From Streptomyces rishiriensis (lineage in GTDB: Bacteria; Actinomycetota; Actinomycetes; Streptomycetales; Streptomycetaceae): a stretch of 64,000 bases of DNA. Numbering within the stretch: the stretch's first letter is position 1; every line of letters starts with the position of its first letter. The DNA lies in the NCBI RefSeq assembly GCF_030815485.1, contig NZ_JAUSWV010000002.1, forward strand, positions 8,404,317 to 8,468,316, read 5' to 3'. Below the pieces are notes generated by a model. That model did no database searches. It was not told where the DNA came from and saw nothing but the letters and a program-made list of their open reading frames with translations. Made by a program: the position numbers and the translations under genes. Of this stretch, positions 1 through 8,204 are shown in pieces.

Positions 1-461
1 ACTTCACCCGGGACTTCAGCCACAACATCGGCGCCGAGATCATGGGCCGCAACAAGTTCGGGCCCCAGCGCGGCCCGTGGCGCGACGACGAGTGGCGCGG
101 CTGGTGGGGTGACGAGCCGCCCTTTCATACGCCGGTGTTCGTCATGACCCACCACAAGCGTCCATCGTTCACGCTCTCCGACACCACGTTCCATTTCGTG
201 GACGGCGACCCCGCCGCCGTTCTCGCGCAGGCGCGGGAGGCCGCGCAGGGCAAGGACGTCCGGCTCGGCGGCGGCGTGACCACCATCCGGGAGTTCCTCG
301 ACGCCGACCTCGTCGACACCATGCACGTGGCCGTCTCACCGGTGAAGCTCGAATTCGGACTACGCCTCTGGGACTCGCCCGAAGAACTGCTGAACCGGTT
401 CCACATGGAGGTCGTGCCCAGCCCGAGCGGCGTGACGCATCACCTCTTCTGGCGCAAGTGA
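1..461 (+). CDS. Dihydrofolate reductase / RibD C-terminal family protein, 5' end cut by the window
   Basis: The reading frame is open from base 3 at the window edge to a TGA at 459-461, so the N-terminus lies outside. The visible part carries the RibD_C/DHFR-like signature GGGVTTIREFLDADLVD followed by VSPVKLEFGLRLW, typical of the NADPH-binding C-terminal half of small bacterial dihydrofolate-reductase-family proteins of about 190 residues. These are usually stand-alone proteins of unknown substrate, not true folate enzymes. A hairpin follows 50 bases downstream. The family call is firm; the substrate is unknown. Confidence 0.85.
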   Translation, partial: FTRDFSHNIGAEIMGRNKFGPQRGPWRDDEWRGWWGDEPPFHTPVFVMTHHKRPSFTLSDTTFHFVDGDPAAVLAQAREAAQGKDVRLGGGVTTIREFLDADLVDTMHVAVSPVKLEFGLRLWDSPEELLNRFHMEVVPSPSGVTHHLFWRK

Positions 462-510
462 CAAGGCGGACCACGCGGAAACCTCAGCACGGCCGTTCGA
501 CATCGGTTCC

Positions 511-549
511 GAGCAGACCCACCGGGCGGGAGCCCCGGTGGGTCAGCTC
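511..549 (+). terminator. Hairpin terminator after the DHFR-family gene
   Basis: GACCCACCGGG at 516-526 pairs perfectly with CCCGGTGGGTC at 534-544. Outer bases GAGC/GCTC extend the stem past one mismatch. No U-tract follows, as is common in Streptomyces. The rest of 462-777 shows no convincing gene. Confidence 0.6.
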
Positions 550-777
550 GCCGCGCCGAACGGGCACCTGACCTCGGCGACGCGGGAACGGCTCGGTGGC
601 ATCGCGCTTCCCCGGTTGGGCCTTGTCTCTCCCGCGCGCAGCCTCGGCTTCGGATGAGAGTGAACCGACACGACGCGAAGACGTCGTCGATGCCCTGGAC
701 GTCGGACCGGCGCAGGCTCGGACGACGGCCGCGCTGTCAGTCTGCTGAAGTATCCTGCCCGCCACCGCACACCGACC

Positions 778-2301
778 GTGAGGACCAAGAGATTGACCGG
801 CCTGTCTGCCTTCCCGCTGCCCTTCCGTGCTTCCCGTTCCATATCGTTCGCAACACCCAGAACACTGCGGGAACTTCAGATGATGCAGTGCAGCTCACAC
901 ATTCGGGCGAAGCCGGGATGGTTCGACAAGATGAGAGATGCCGACATCGTCGCCAGGTGGACGCAGGAAGCGGTCGCCCAGGGCCTCACCGAAGCACAGG
1001 TTCGTTACGTGCTCGCCGAACTCCTCCATTACGCCGAACTGCGGGACGGACGAACCGGCATCGAGGTGTCCGCGGTCGACGGGGTGTGGCAGTCGGACCT
1101 CCTGGTCGACGACAAGCTCAGATCCCGGCTGCGAGAGGCGGTCCGGGTATTGGAACAGGTCCCCGAAGCCGAGAAGGACTGGCATCCCGGATCCGGTGGC
1201 CAGGTACTGGATCTGGTCCATCCCTCACTGTTCTGCCTGGTGAGAGGGGTGAGCGTTGCGCCCGAGGAGGCTTGGCAGAACCCGACGGACCGTTACTCGA
1301 GGTATGAATTCTCGGAGAAATTCCAGTGGCTGCCCACGGACGTCGACGTCAGTGACGACGGCGATGTCACCTTCCGTTCGTACGTCAACAACGTCCACCC
1401 CGAAGCTCATCGCGAACTGGCCTCCGTCCTGCCGGACCTGTTCGCGTGCGTGCGCCCGCTGCTGGAGAACGTGCTCACCGATCTGCGTCATCCGCGGCCT
1501 CTGCGGATCGAGGCCGATCCATTCGGGTGGTACGACTCGGAGCCGGAGTATCCGGAAAAGTCCTCCTACAGTGACGACGGGGCCCACGCGGAAGCGCTCC
1601 GTGCATGGGAAGAGGCCCAGGACGACTGGTGGGAGAACCGGAGTCCGGTCGTCCCGGACGCCCCGGCCTTCACCCCGCCGGAGTCGCCCGGTGAATCCGC
1701 CCGAGTCGATCTGCGCGGCCGCCGTCTCCAGGTCATCGTCAAGCTCGCCACTATTCATCTCACACCGGACAAGCCTGAGTACCCCGGCGGTTCCTGGCAT
1801 GTCGAGGGGATGATGAACGAGCGGATCGTTTCGACCTGCATTTACTACTGGGACAGCGAGAACATCACCGAAAGCCGGCTGAGCTTCCGGGCGGCACTCG
1901 ACGACCCGAACTACGAACAGAACGACGACAACGGTCTGCGTGAGGTCTACGGCCTGGAAGACGAAGACGCGCTGAACCAGATGCTGGGATCGGCATCGAC
2001 CCCAGCGGGCCGCTGCCTGGCGTTCCCGAACATCCTGCAACACCGCGTCGGTTCATTCCGCCTCACGGACCCGGCTCGCCCGGGGCATCGCAAGATTCTC
2101 GCGTTCTTCCTGGTAGATCCGTCGGAAAAGATCGTCTCGACATCCGATGTGCCACCGCAACAACCATGGTCCGACACCTCGACCATGACGCTTGAACAGG
2201 CCAAGGAACACCGCGACCAACTCATGCAGGAACGCAAATTCTTCGTCGACGAGCACAACGATCAGCTCTACGAACGAGAATTCTCCCTCTGCGAGCACTG
2301 A
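778..2301 (+). CDS. DUF4246 domain-containing protein
   Basis: 507 residues matching the DUF4246 family, which is found mostly in fungi and patchily in actinobacteria. Recognisable segments are the N-terminal TLRELQMMQCSSHIRAKPGW block and the C-terminal WHVEGMMNERIVSTCIYYWD. The latter contains H341-x-E343; a second His (H422, in LQHRVGSF) and Arg438 (GHRKILAFFLVDP) follow. That spacing is what a cupin-fold Fe(II)/2-oxoglutarate oxygenase would show, so an oxygenase role is inferred, not proven. The GTG at 778 has no clear ribosome site, and the family N-terminus begins near residue 26, so the true start could be somewhat downstream. There are no obvious operon partners. Confidence 0.75.
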   Translation: MRTKRLTGLSAFPLPFRASRSISFATPRTLRELQMMQCSSHIRAKPGWFDKMRDADIVARWTQEAVAQGLTEAQVRYVLAELLHYAELRDGRTGIEVSAVDGVWQSDLLVDDKLRSRLREAVRVLEQVPEAEKDWHPGSGGQVLDLVHPSLFCLVRGVSVAPEEAWQNPTDRYSRYEFSEKFQWLPTDVDVSDDGDVTFRSYVNNVHPEAHRELASVLPDLFACVRPLLENVLTDLRHPRPLRIEADPFGWYDSEPEYPEKSSYSDDGAHAEALRAWEEAQDDWWENRSPVVPDAPAFTPPESPGESARVDLRGRRLQVIVKLATIHLTPDKPEYPGGSWHVEGMMNERIVSTCIYYWDSENITESRLSFRAALDDPNYEQNDDNGLREVYGLEDEDALNQMLGSASTPAGRCLAFPNILQHRVGSFRLTDPARPGHRKILAFFLVDPSEKIVSTSDVPPQQPWSDTSTMTLEQAKEHRDQLMQERKFFVDEHNDQLYEREFSLCEH

Positions 2302-2525
2302 ACTCCTTCTGTTCCCCACACGCGCAGGTCAGACGGGTGTGGACGCTGGGCCGTCCGGCGGTGCGGGGCTGCGCGCCTCGGCGACCGGCCGGTGTCCGTG
2401 CCGTACGGTCCGGTGCTGCGCTCACGCCGGCGGTGGCCTGTCGAAGCGGGTCCCCTGAGGCGTGCATAGAGCCGCGAGGATGGGCAACGCGACTGTGGAT
2501 CCACGCCGCACTGCCGGCCGGTCCA

Positions 2526-2551
2526 GGCAACGGGCGGTCACGCCCGTTGCC
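2526..2551 (+). terminator. Strong hairpin just upstream of the SDR gene
   Basis: GGCAACGGGCG (2526-2536) and CGCCCGTTGCC (2541-2551) form a perfect 11-bp stem with a 4-base loop. It lies 225 bases after the DUF4246 stop and only 30 bases before the SDR start. It may end upstream transcription or be part of the SDR 5' leader. Confidence 0.5.
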
Positions 2552-2581
2552 TCGCGTACAAGACAGAAGAGGTAGGTGTTC

Positions 2582-3454
2582 GTGACCGAGGACCCCACGC
2601 AGAAGCATCCACGTCCCGAGTTCCCGGGGCAGGACCAGCAGCACCCGGGCTGGACGGGCCCGATGGACCCGCCTCCCGACCACGGTGAGACCTCGTACGA
2701 AGGCACCGGAATTCTCCGCGACCGCAAAGCGGTGGTGACAGGGGGCGACTCCGGCATCGGACGGGCCGTCGCGCTCGCATACGCCCGTGAGGGCGCCGAC
2801 GTACTGTTCACCCACCTGCCCGAGGAGGAGAAGGACGCCCGGGAGACCGCCGCCCTGGTCGAGGAAGCGGGACGTACAGCCATCGCGGTGCCCTGCGACA
2901 TCCGCGAGGAGGAGCAGTGCCGCCGGCTCGTGGAGCGAGCGGTCGCCGAGTTCGGCCGTATCGACATCCTCGTCAACAACGCCGCTTACCAGATGTCGCA
3001 GCCTGACGGCATTCAGGCCATCTCGACCGAGCAGTTCGACCGTGTCGTGCGGACGAACCTGTACGGCATGTTCTGGTTGAGCAAGATGTCGCTGCCGCAC
3101 ATGCCGTCGGGCGGCTGCATCATCAACTCCACCTCCGTGCAGGCGTACAAACCCAGCCCGCATCTGCTGGACTACGCGATGACCAAGGGAGCCATCGTCA
3201 CGTTCACCCAGGGACTCGCGCAGATGACGATCGGCGACGGTATCCGGGTCAACGCCGTGGCCCCCGGCCCGGTGTGGACTCCGCTGATCCCGGCGACGAT
3301 GCCGGACACCACCGAGTTCGGCAAGCAGGCCCCCATCGGCCGACCGGCTCAGCCGGCCGAGATGGCCCCCGCCTATGTCTTCCTGGCGTCACCGCAGGCG
3401 AGCTACATCACGGCAGAGATCCTGAACGCCACCGGCGGGACGCCACTGCCCTGA
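2582..3454 (+). CDS. SDR family oxidoreductase, YghA/YdaD-like
   Basis: 290-residue short-chain dehydrogenase. The cofactor motif TGGDSGIG sits at residues 53-60, NNAA follows, and the catalytic residues are Ser185, Tyr198 and Lys202 (YAMTK). The roughly 45-residue hydrophilic extension before the Rossmann fold, rich in His, Pro and Asp, is typical of the general-stress SDR group (E. coli YghA, B. subtilis YdaD/YhxC), whose substrate is not settled. An AGAGG ribosome site precedes GTG 2582, chosen because it gives the usual V-T-E-D start; GTG 2576 is also possible. It appears monocistronic. Confidence 0.85.
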   Translation: MTEDPTQKHPRPEFPGQDQQHPGWTGPMDPPPDHGETSYEGTGILRDRKAVVTGGDSGIGRAVALAYAREGADVLFTHLPEEEKDARETAALVEEAGRTAIAVPCDIREEEQCRRLVERAVAEFGRIDILVNNAAYQMSQPDGIQAISTEQFDRVVRTNLYGMFWLSKMSLPHMPSGGCIINSTSVQAYKPSPHLLDYAMTKGAIVTFTQGLAQMTIGDGIRVNAVAPGPVWTPLIPATMPDTTEFGKQAPIGRPAQPAEMAPAYVFLASPQASYITAEILNATGGTPLP

Positions 3455-3475
3455 CCAGCGGTGAAAGGCCGACAC

Positions 3476-3501
3476 CGGCACCTGAGTGCGTCGAGGTGCC
3501 G
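3476..3501 (+). terminator. Short hairpin after the SDR gene
   Basis: GGCACCT (3477-3483) pairs with AGGTGCC (3494-3500), with one further C-G pair outside, 20 bases past the SDR stop. The remaining sequence to 3823 shows no supportable gene. Confidence 0.4.
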
Positions 3502-3823
3502 CGGCCATTCGATGTCTGTCGAGTCGGCGGTAGGCCGTGAGGGCCGCTGCCGGGCTTACGGAGGCGAGACAGCGGTCGGCCTGGCGCTGGTAACGCCGGT
3601 TCCGCGGCGTCGCGCCGACCGGTGATGCACGCCTTCGTGGTCGGCGGACTGCTGCGCGCACTGCGCCGGCGGAAGACGGCAGCCGCCGACCACACCGGCA
3701 CCACCCTGGGCGGAGAACTCGCGACGTCGCGGGCTGTTCGGACCTGACCCCAGGACGCGGATCGCGCCGGGTGTTCCAGAACGTGGACGCCTATTGGTGG
3801 AGGCCGCAGGCTGCTGTAAAAAG

Positions 3824-3901
3824 ATGCCCATGATTCACGAGCCCTTGGTGCGACGCCTGGTCATCGACCTGTGCCGACGCCCGGCTGCGTGTTGTCGTTG
3901 A
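3824..3901 (+). CDS. Cys-containing putative leader peptide upstream of the sulfonate ABC operon
   Basis: A 25-codon reading frame, MPMIHEPLVRRLVIDLCRR followed by PAACCR and TGA. It fits the short leader peptides that precede sulfur-metabolism genes in streptomycetes: an LxRRLxxDLxR core followed by Cys codons near the end. Three Cys codons (one in the core, two adjacent near the stop) would allow ribosome stalling when cysteinyl-tRNA is low. An alternative in-frame ATG lies at 3830. It ends 192 bases before tauC. The same core is found in a second short frame at 8053-8130, ahead of the next unit. Translation and attenuation are inferred. Confidence 0.6.
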   Translation: MPMIHEPLVRRLVIDLCRRPAACCR

Positions 3902-4093
3902 GCACGCGTCCCTGACGCTCCCTCCCTCCGGTCGGCGGGCTCTCCCCCTCCGTGAGGCTCTGCACCCTCCCCACGTGGCGCGGGTGTGTTCTCCCCGCCC
4001 CAGTTCCGCACCGAATCGCGCTCGTGCGAGGCCGTCCGAACGTGGTGGCTGACGTCAACCGCTCATGTTCCGGCGCCCGTTGGAGGCCGCCCC

Positions 4094-4966
4094 ATGTCCA
4101 CGACCCCACGTCTCTCACCGACTGATCCCGTCTCCCTCCCCGTACCCGGCAAGGCGCCGGCTTCGCGTCGTCCCCGCGTCGCGGCACGCGTGCGTCATGT
4201 CGCTCTGCCGCTCGGCTCACTCCTGCTGTTTCTGCTCCTGTGGCAGCTGCTGGCGGCGAGCGGAACCTGGAGCGAGACCCTGGTGCCGCCGCCGTCCAAG
4301 GTGTGGGACGCGTTCATCGACGTGTCCACGACGCACGACGGCACCCGCGGCTACAACGGCACCACCCTCATCGAACATCTGGGCATCAGCCTGCGGCGCA
4401 TCGCGCTCGGGGCCGGTATGGGCATCGCCGCCGGAGTCGTCTTCGGGCTGCTGATGGGCACCGTCGGCTGGGTACGGTCGTTGTTCGAGCCCTGGATCAC
4501 CTTCCTGCGGACGCTGCCGCCGCTGGCGTACTTCTCGCTCCTCATCATCTGGCTGGGCATCAACGAGGAGCCCAAGGTCACGCTGCTCGCCGTGGCGGCC
4601 TTTCCGCCGGTGGCGGTGTCCACCACCACGGCCGTGGCCGCCGTACCGAAGAGTCTGATCGAGGCGGCCCGCGCGCTCGGCGCATCGCGCTGGGACGTCG
4701 TCAGGGACGTCGTCGCCCCGTCCGCTCTGCCGGAGACGCTCACCGGCATCCGCCTGGCCGTCGGCGTGGCCTACTCCTCCCTCGTCGCCGCCGAGTTGGT
4801 CAACGGGCTGCCCGGCATCGGAGGCATGGTCAAGGACGCCGCGAACTACAACAACACCCCGGTCGTGCTCGTCGGCATCATCGCCATCGGCGTCTCCGGC
4901 CTGATCATCGACGGTCTGCTGCTACGGCTGGAACGTGTCGCCGTTCCGTGGCGTGGACGCGCGTAA
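4094..4966 (+). CDS. tauC: Sulfonate/taurine ABC transporter permease
   Basis: 290-residue inner-membrane permease of the SsuC/TauC family with about six hydrophobic segments and the cytoplasmic EAA loop (EAARALGASRWDVVRDVVAP) that docks on the ATPase. ATG 4094 is chosen because GGAGG at 4082-4086 is well spaced and the start gives a normal length for the family. It is the first gene of tauC-tauA-tauB-tauD, an unusual order with the permease leading. Substrate specificity (taurine versus other alkanesulfonates) cannot be read from the permease; it is inferred from the TauD dioxygenase downstream. Confidence 0.85.
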   Translation: MSTTPRLSPTDPVSLPVPGKAPASRRPRVAARVRHVALPLGSLLLFLLLWQLLAASGTWSETLVPPPSKVWDAFIDVSTTHDGTRGYNGTTLIEHLGISLRRIALGAGMGIAAGVVFGLLMGTVGWVRSLFEPWITFLRTLPPLAYFSLLIIWLGINEEPKVTLLAVAAFPPVAVSTTTAVAAVPKSLIEAARALGASRWDVVRDVVAPSALPETLTGIRLAVGVAYSSLVAAELVNGLPGIGGMVKDAANYNNTPVVLVGIIAIGVSGLIIDGLLLRLERVAVPWRGRA

Positions 4967-5020
4967 CAGCCGCAACCTCGACGCACACCTGTCCCCTTCC
5001 TGCACAGAAACGGCTTCGCC

Positions 5021-6073
5021 ATGTCTCGTTCGGCTCCTCAAGGCCCGTCCCGGCGCCTGCTGCTCGCCGGCGCCCTCGCCGCAGTCTCCGCGGCCGTCAC
5101 CGGCTGCTCCTCGGACAGCGAGGCAGCGTCCGGCGGCTCCAAACGGCTTCGCATCGGCTACTTCGCCTTCCCCAGCGGCGACTTGATCGTGAAGCACAAC
5201 AAGCTGCTGGAGAAGGCCCTGCCGGACCACAAGATCACGTGGATCAAGTTCGACTCCGGTGCCAGCGTCAACCAGGCCTTCATCGGCAAGTCCCTGGACA
5301 TCGCGGCCCTGGGGTCGAGTCCCTTCGCCCGGGGAGTGTCCGGAGCCTCGCCGATCCCGTACAAGGTCGCGTGGATCCTCGACGTGGCCGGCGAGAACGA
5401 GGCGCTCTTGGCGCGCAAGGACACCGGCATCACCGACGTCGCCGGACTCAAGGGCAGGACGATCGCCACGCCGTTCGCCTCCACCTCGCACTACAGCCTG
5501 CTGGCGGCGCTGGAGAAGGCGGGTCTGAAGTCCTCCGACGTCAAGCTCATCGATCTCCAGCCGCAACCGATCCTCGCCGCATGGGAGCGCGGGGACATCG
5601 ACGCCGCCTACGTCTGGCTGCCCACCCTCGACGAACTGCGCAAGACCGGCACCCAGCTCACCAGCAGCAAGGAGATCGGCGCCGCCGGCAAGCCGACCCT
5701 GGATCTGGCCGTCGTGTCGGACGAACTGATCGCCAAGGACCCACAGGCGATCGACGCCTGGCGGAAGGTGCAGGCCGAGGCCCTTCGGCTGCTCAAGTCC
5801 GACCCCGAGGGATCGGTCGAGGCCGTCGCGGCCGAACTCGGCATCAAGGCCGCGGACGCCCAGGCGCAGCTCGCCCAAGGGGTGTTCCTCACCCCGGAAG
5901 AGGTCACCTCCGCCGACTGGCTCGGCACCGACGGCACCCCGGGCAAGTTGCTGACCTACGTCACCGACACCGCCGGATTCCTGGCCGACCAGAAGCAGAT
6001 CGACGCCGCACCGTCCGAGGACGTCGTCCGCAAGGCGTTCTATCTCAAGGGGCTGCCCGATGTCCTCAAGTGA
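5021..6073 (+). CDS. tauA: Sulfonate/taurine ABC transporter substrate-binding lipoprotein
   Basis: 350 residues. The N-terminus SRRLLLAGALAAVSAAVTGC has a twin-arginine-like start and a lipobox ending at Cys, so it should be a membrane-anchored extracellular lipoprotein. The body follows the NMT1/SsuA-like binding-protein fold: RIGYFAFPSGDLI, a GKSLDIAALGSSPFARG pocket strand, and a DAAYVWLPTLDEL segment. It delivers the sulfonate to TauC/TauB. Its last 14 bases overlap the start of the ATPase gene, so the two are translationally coupled. Confidence 0.85.
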   Translation: MSRSAPQGPSRRLLLAGALAAVSAAVTGCSSDSEAASGGSKRLRIGYFAFPSGDLIVKHNKLLEKALPDHKITWIKFDSGASVNQAFIGKSLDIAALGSSPFARGVSGASPIPYKVAWILDVAGENEALLARKDTGITDVAGLKGRTIATPFASTSHYSLLAALEKAGLKSSDVKLIDLQPQPILAAWERGDIDAAYVWLPTLDELRKTGTQLTSSKEIGAAGKPTLDLAVVSDELIAKDPQAIDAWRKVQAEALRLLKSDPEGSVEAVAAELGIKAADAQAQLAQGVFLTPEEVTSADWLGTDGTPGKLLTYVTDTAGFLADQKQIDAAPSEDVVRKAFYLKGLPDVLK

Positions 6074-6881
6074 GGCCACCACGACTGTCGACAGCACGGA
6101 CGACACCCGGCACGCCGGGTCCGTCCGGCTCGACCACGTCACCCACCAGTACGGCCGGGGCGGCGAGACCGTCACCGCTGTGGGACCCGTCGATCTGACC
6201 GTGCCCGCCGGTGAGTTCCTCGTCCTGGTGGGCGCCTCCGGCTGCGGGAAGAGCACCCTGTTGCGGCTGATCGCAGGATTCGAGCAACCCACCCATGGCT
6301 CGGTGCGGGTCTCCGGCACCTTGCCGCGGCCCGGCGAGGCGGCGGGTGTGGTCTTCCAGACGCCGCGGCTGTTCCCGTGGCGGACCGTGCGGGGCAACAT
6401 CGACCTGGCGCTGCGGTACGCGGGCATCGACCGCGCCCAATGGCCCGAACGCCGTGCGGAATTGCTGGCGCGGGTCGGACTCGAAGGCACAGAGAAGCGA
6501 CGCGTCTGGGAGATCTCCGGCGGCCAGCAGCAACGCGTCGCCATCGCCCGGGCGCTGGCAGCCGAGCATCCGCTGTTCCTGCTCGACGAACCGTTCGCGG
6601 CGTTGGACGCGCTGACCCGGGAACGGCTCCAGGAGGACGTCCGGCGCGTGACCGCGCAGACCGGGCGGACCACCGTCTTCGTGACGCACTCGGCGGACGA
6701 GGCGGTGTTCCTGGGCACGCGCATCGTCGTACTGACCAGGAGTCCCGGGACCGTCGCACTGGATCTGCCGATCAATCTGCCACGCGGCGACATCGATGCC
6801 GAAGAGGTGCGGGAGTCCCGCGAGTTCAACGAGCTGCGCGTGCAGGTCGCCCACGCCGTGAAGACGGCCGCCGCGGCTTGA
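6060..6881 (+). CDS. tauB: Sulfonate/taurine ABC transporter ATP-binding protein
   Basis: 273-residue ABC ATPase. The Walker A motif GASGCGKST is at residues 58-66, the signature SGGQQ at 153-157 and Walker B FLLDEPFAALD around Asp176, followed by a switch His in VTHSADEAVFL. It is a typical SsuB/TauB length. It starts inside the end of tauA (14-base overlap) and powers import by the TauC permease at the inner face of the membrane. Confidence 0.9.
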   Translation: MSSSEATTTVDSTDDTRHAGSVRLDHVTHQYGRGGETVTAVGPVDLTVPAGEFLVLVGASGCGKSTLLRLIAGFEQPTHGSVRVSGTLPRPGEAAGVVFQTPRLFPWRTVRGNIDLALRYAGIDRAQWPERRAELLARVGLEGTEKRRVWEISGGQQQRVAIARALAAEHPLFLLDEPFAALDALTRERLQEDVRRVTAQTGRTTVFVTHSADEAVFLGTRIVVLTRSPGTVALDLPINLPRGDIDAEEVRESREFNELRVQVAHAVKTAAAA

Positions 6882-6987
6882 CCGCCGCACGGGCGCGACC
6901 GGCCCCACACCCACACCCAACCTGCGCCCACACCGGTACACAGACCTGCATCACGGCCCAAGGCCCCCTCCTCAGGAAGGACACCAG

Positions 6988-7857
6988 GTGAGCATCCTCA
7001 GCGTGCGGCCCGCGGTGGCACAGCTGCCGATCACCGAACTCGGCCCGCACTTCGGCGCGGAGATCCGTGGCCTCGACCTCGGCCGCCTCGACGACGACCA
7101 GGTCCTCGCGCTCCGCGAAGCACTCGTGCACTACAAGGTGCTCTTCGTCCGCGGCCAGGACGGCCTCGACGACGCCGCGCAGATCGAGTTCGGCAGACGT
7201 CTGGGCGAGGTCACCGTCGGGCACCCGATTCACGACTCCGGCGACGTGGCTCCCGAGGTGTACTCCCTGGACAGTCAGGACAACGGATTCGCCGACGTGT
7301 GGCACACGGACGTGACATTCGTACGACGGCCGCCGGCGATCTCCGTCCTGCGGGCCGTGGTGCTGCCTCCCACCGGCGGCGACACGAACTGGGCCGACAG
7401 TCAGCTCGCCTACGAGTCGCTTTCGCCGGGCCTGCGGACGTATCTCGACACGCTCACCGCCGTCCACGACGGCAGTCGCGAGTTCGGCTACTACCTGGCG
7501 CAGCGCAGGAAGGGCCGCGGCAATCTGTGGGAGGGCGAGGTGTTCGCCGACCTGACCCCTGTGGAGCATCCGGTGGTGCGGGTGCACCCGGAGAGCGGCC
7601 GCAAGGGCCTCTTTGTGAACCCGGGCTTCACCTCCCACATCGTCGGCGTCTCCGAGCACGAGAGCCGGGGCATCCTCGACATCCTCTACGCCCACCTCAC
7701 CAAGCCCGAACACGTCGTCCGTCATCGCTGGCAGCCGGGGGACGTCGCCCTGTGGGACAACCGCAGCACGGCCCACTACGCCAACCGCGACTACGCGGAC
7801 CAGCACCGCGTCATGCACCGCATCACCCTCCGCGGCGACACTCCCGTCGGCCCGTAG
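6988..7857 (+). CDS. tauD: TauD/TfdA family Fe(II)/2-oxoglutarate dioxygenase
   Basis: 289 residues. The facial triad is complete: His106-x-Asp108 in WHTDVTF and His263 in NRSTAHYA. The 2-oxoglutarate-binding arginines are in RVMHRITLRG. By family knowledge it hydroxylates the carbon next to the sulfonate, releasing sulfite for cysteine synthesis. The GTG start has an AAGGA site nearby. It lies 106 bases after tauB in the same direction and probably belongs to the same operon. A GC-rich hairpin overlaps its stop codon (about 7850-7873) and may end the unit. Confidence 0.85.
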   Translation: MSILSVRPAVAQLPITELGPHFGAEIRGLDLGRLDDDQVLALREALVHYKVLFVRGQDGLDDAAQIEFGRRLGEVTVGHPIHDSGDVAPEVYSLDSQDNGFADVWHTDVTFVRRPPAISVLRAVVLPPTGGDTNWADSQLAYESLSPGLRTYLDTLTAVHDGSREFGYYLAQRRKGRGNLWEGEVFADLTPVEHPVVRVHPESGRKGLFVNPGFTSHIVGVSEHESRGILDILYAHLTKPEHVVRHRWQPGDVALWDNRSTAHYANRDYADQHRVMHRITLRGDTPVGP

Positions 7858-8052
7858 CCCCAGGGGCACGGGACCTTGGGAATCGGGGGCTGCTCGGGCC
7901 GGTTCAGGTCCCTCGCGGTCGTATCCGTACGCACCGTGCTGAGGGGCTTCCGATGCGCTTCGCACCGGGCTGCCTCACCTCCTGCCGGTGGCTCGACGGA
8001 ATTCATGCGCTTGCAACGATCCAACCCGCAACCGACTGGTAGACATGGTCGT

Positions 8053-8130
8053 GTGAGAACTCCGGTGCTGTACCGCAGGTTGTATGTGGATCTGGCACGC
8101 GTCGACACGTCCACCTGTCGGCGCTCCTGA
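8053..8130 (+). CDS. Second Cys-containing putative leader peptide
   Basis: A 25-codon frame from GTG 8053: VRTPVLYRRLYVDLARVDTS, then TCRRS and TGA. It shares the LxRRLxxDLxR core and terminal Cys with the frame at 3824-3901 but is otherwise different, so it is not a simple duplication. A TAGACA hexamer 8 bases upstream would serve as a -10 for a nearly leaderless transcript. It ends 74 bases before the second dioxygenase gene. It is probably a cysteine-responsive attenuator peptide; function is inferred from family and position. The flanking 7858-8052 and 8131-8204 hold no other gene. Confidence 0.6.
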   Translation: MRTPVLYRRLYVDLARVDTSTCRRS

Positions 8131-8204
8131 CGTCGTCCTCACCCGTCCGGTGTGAGGCGACCCCCGCGCGTCATTCCTGTAGGGCAACACGGAGAGGGGA
8201 AGCC

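Noticed and set aside
4922..6961. Long minus-strand frame opposite the tau operon
   Set aside because: It is antisense to three firmly identified ABC genes, and its sequence is low-complexity Arg/Ser/Gly.
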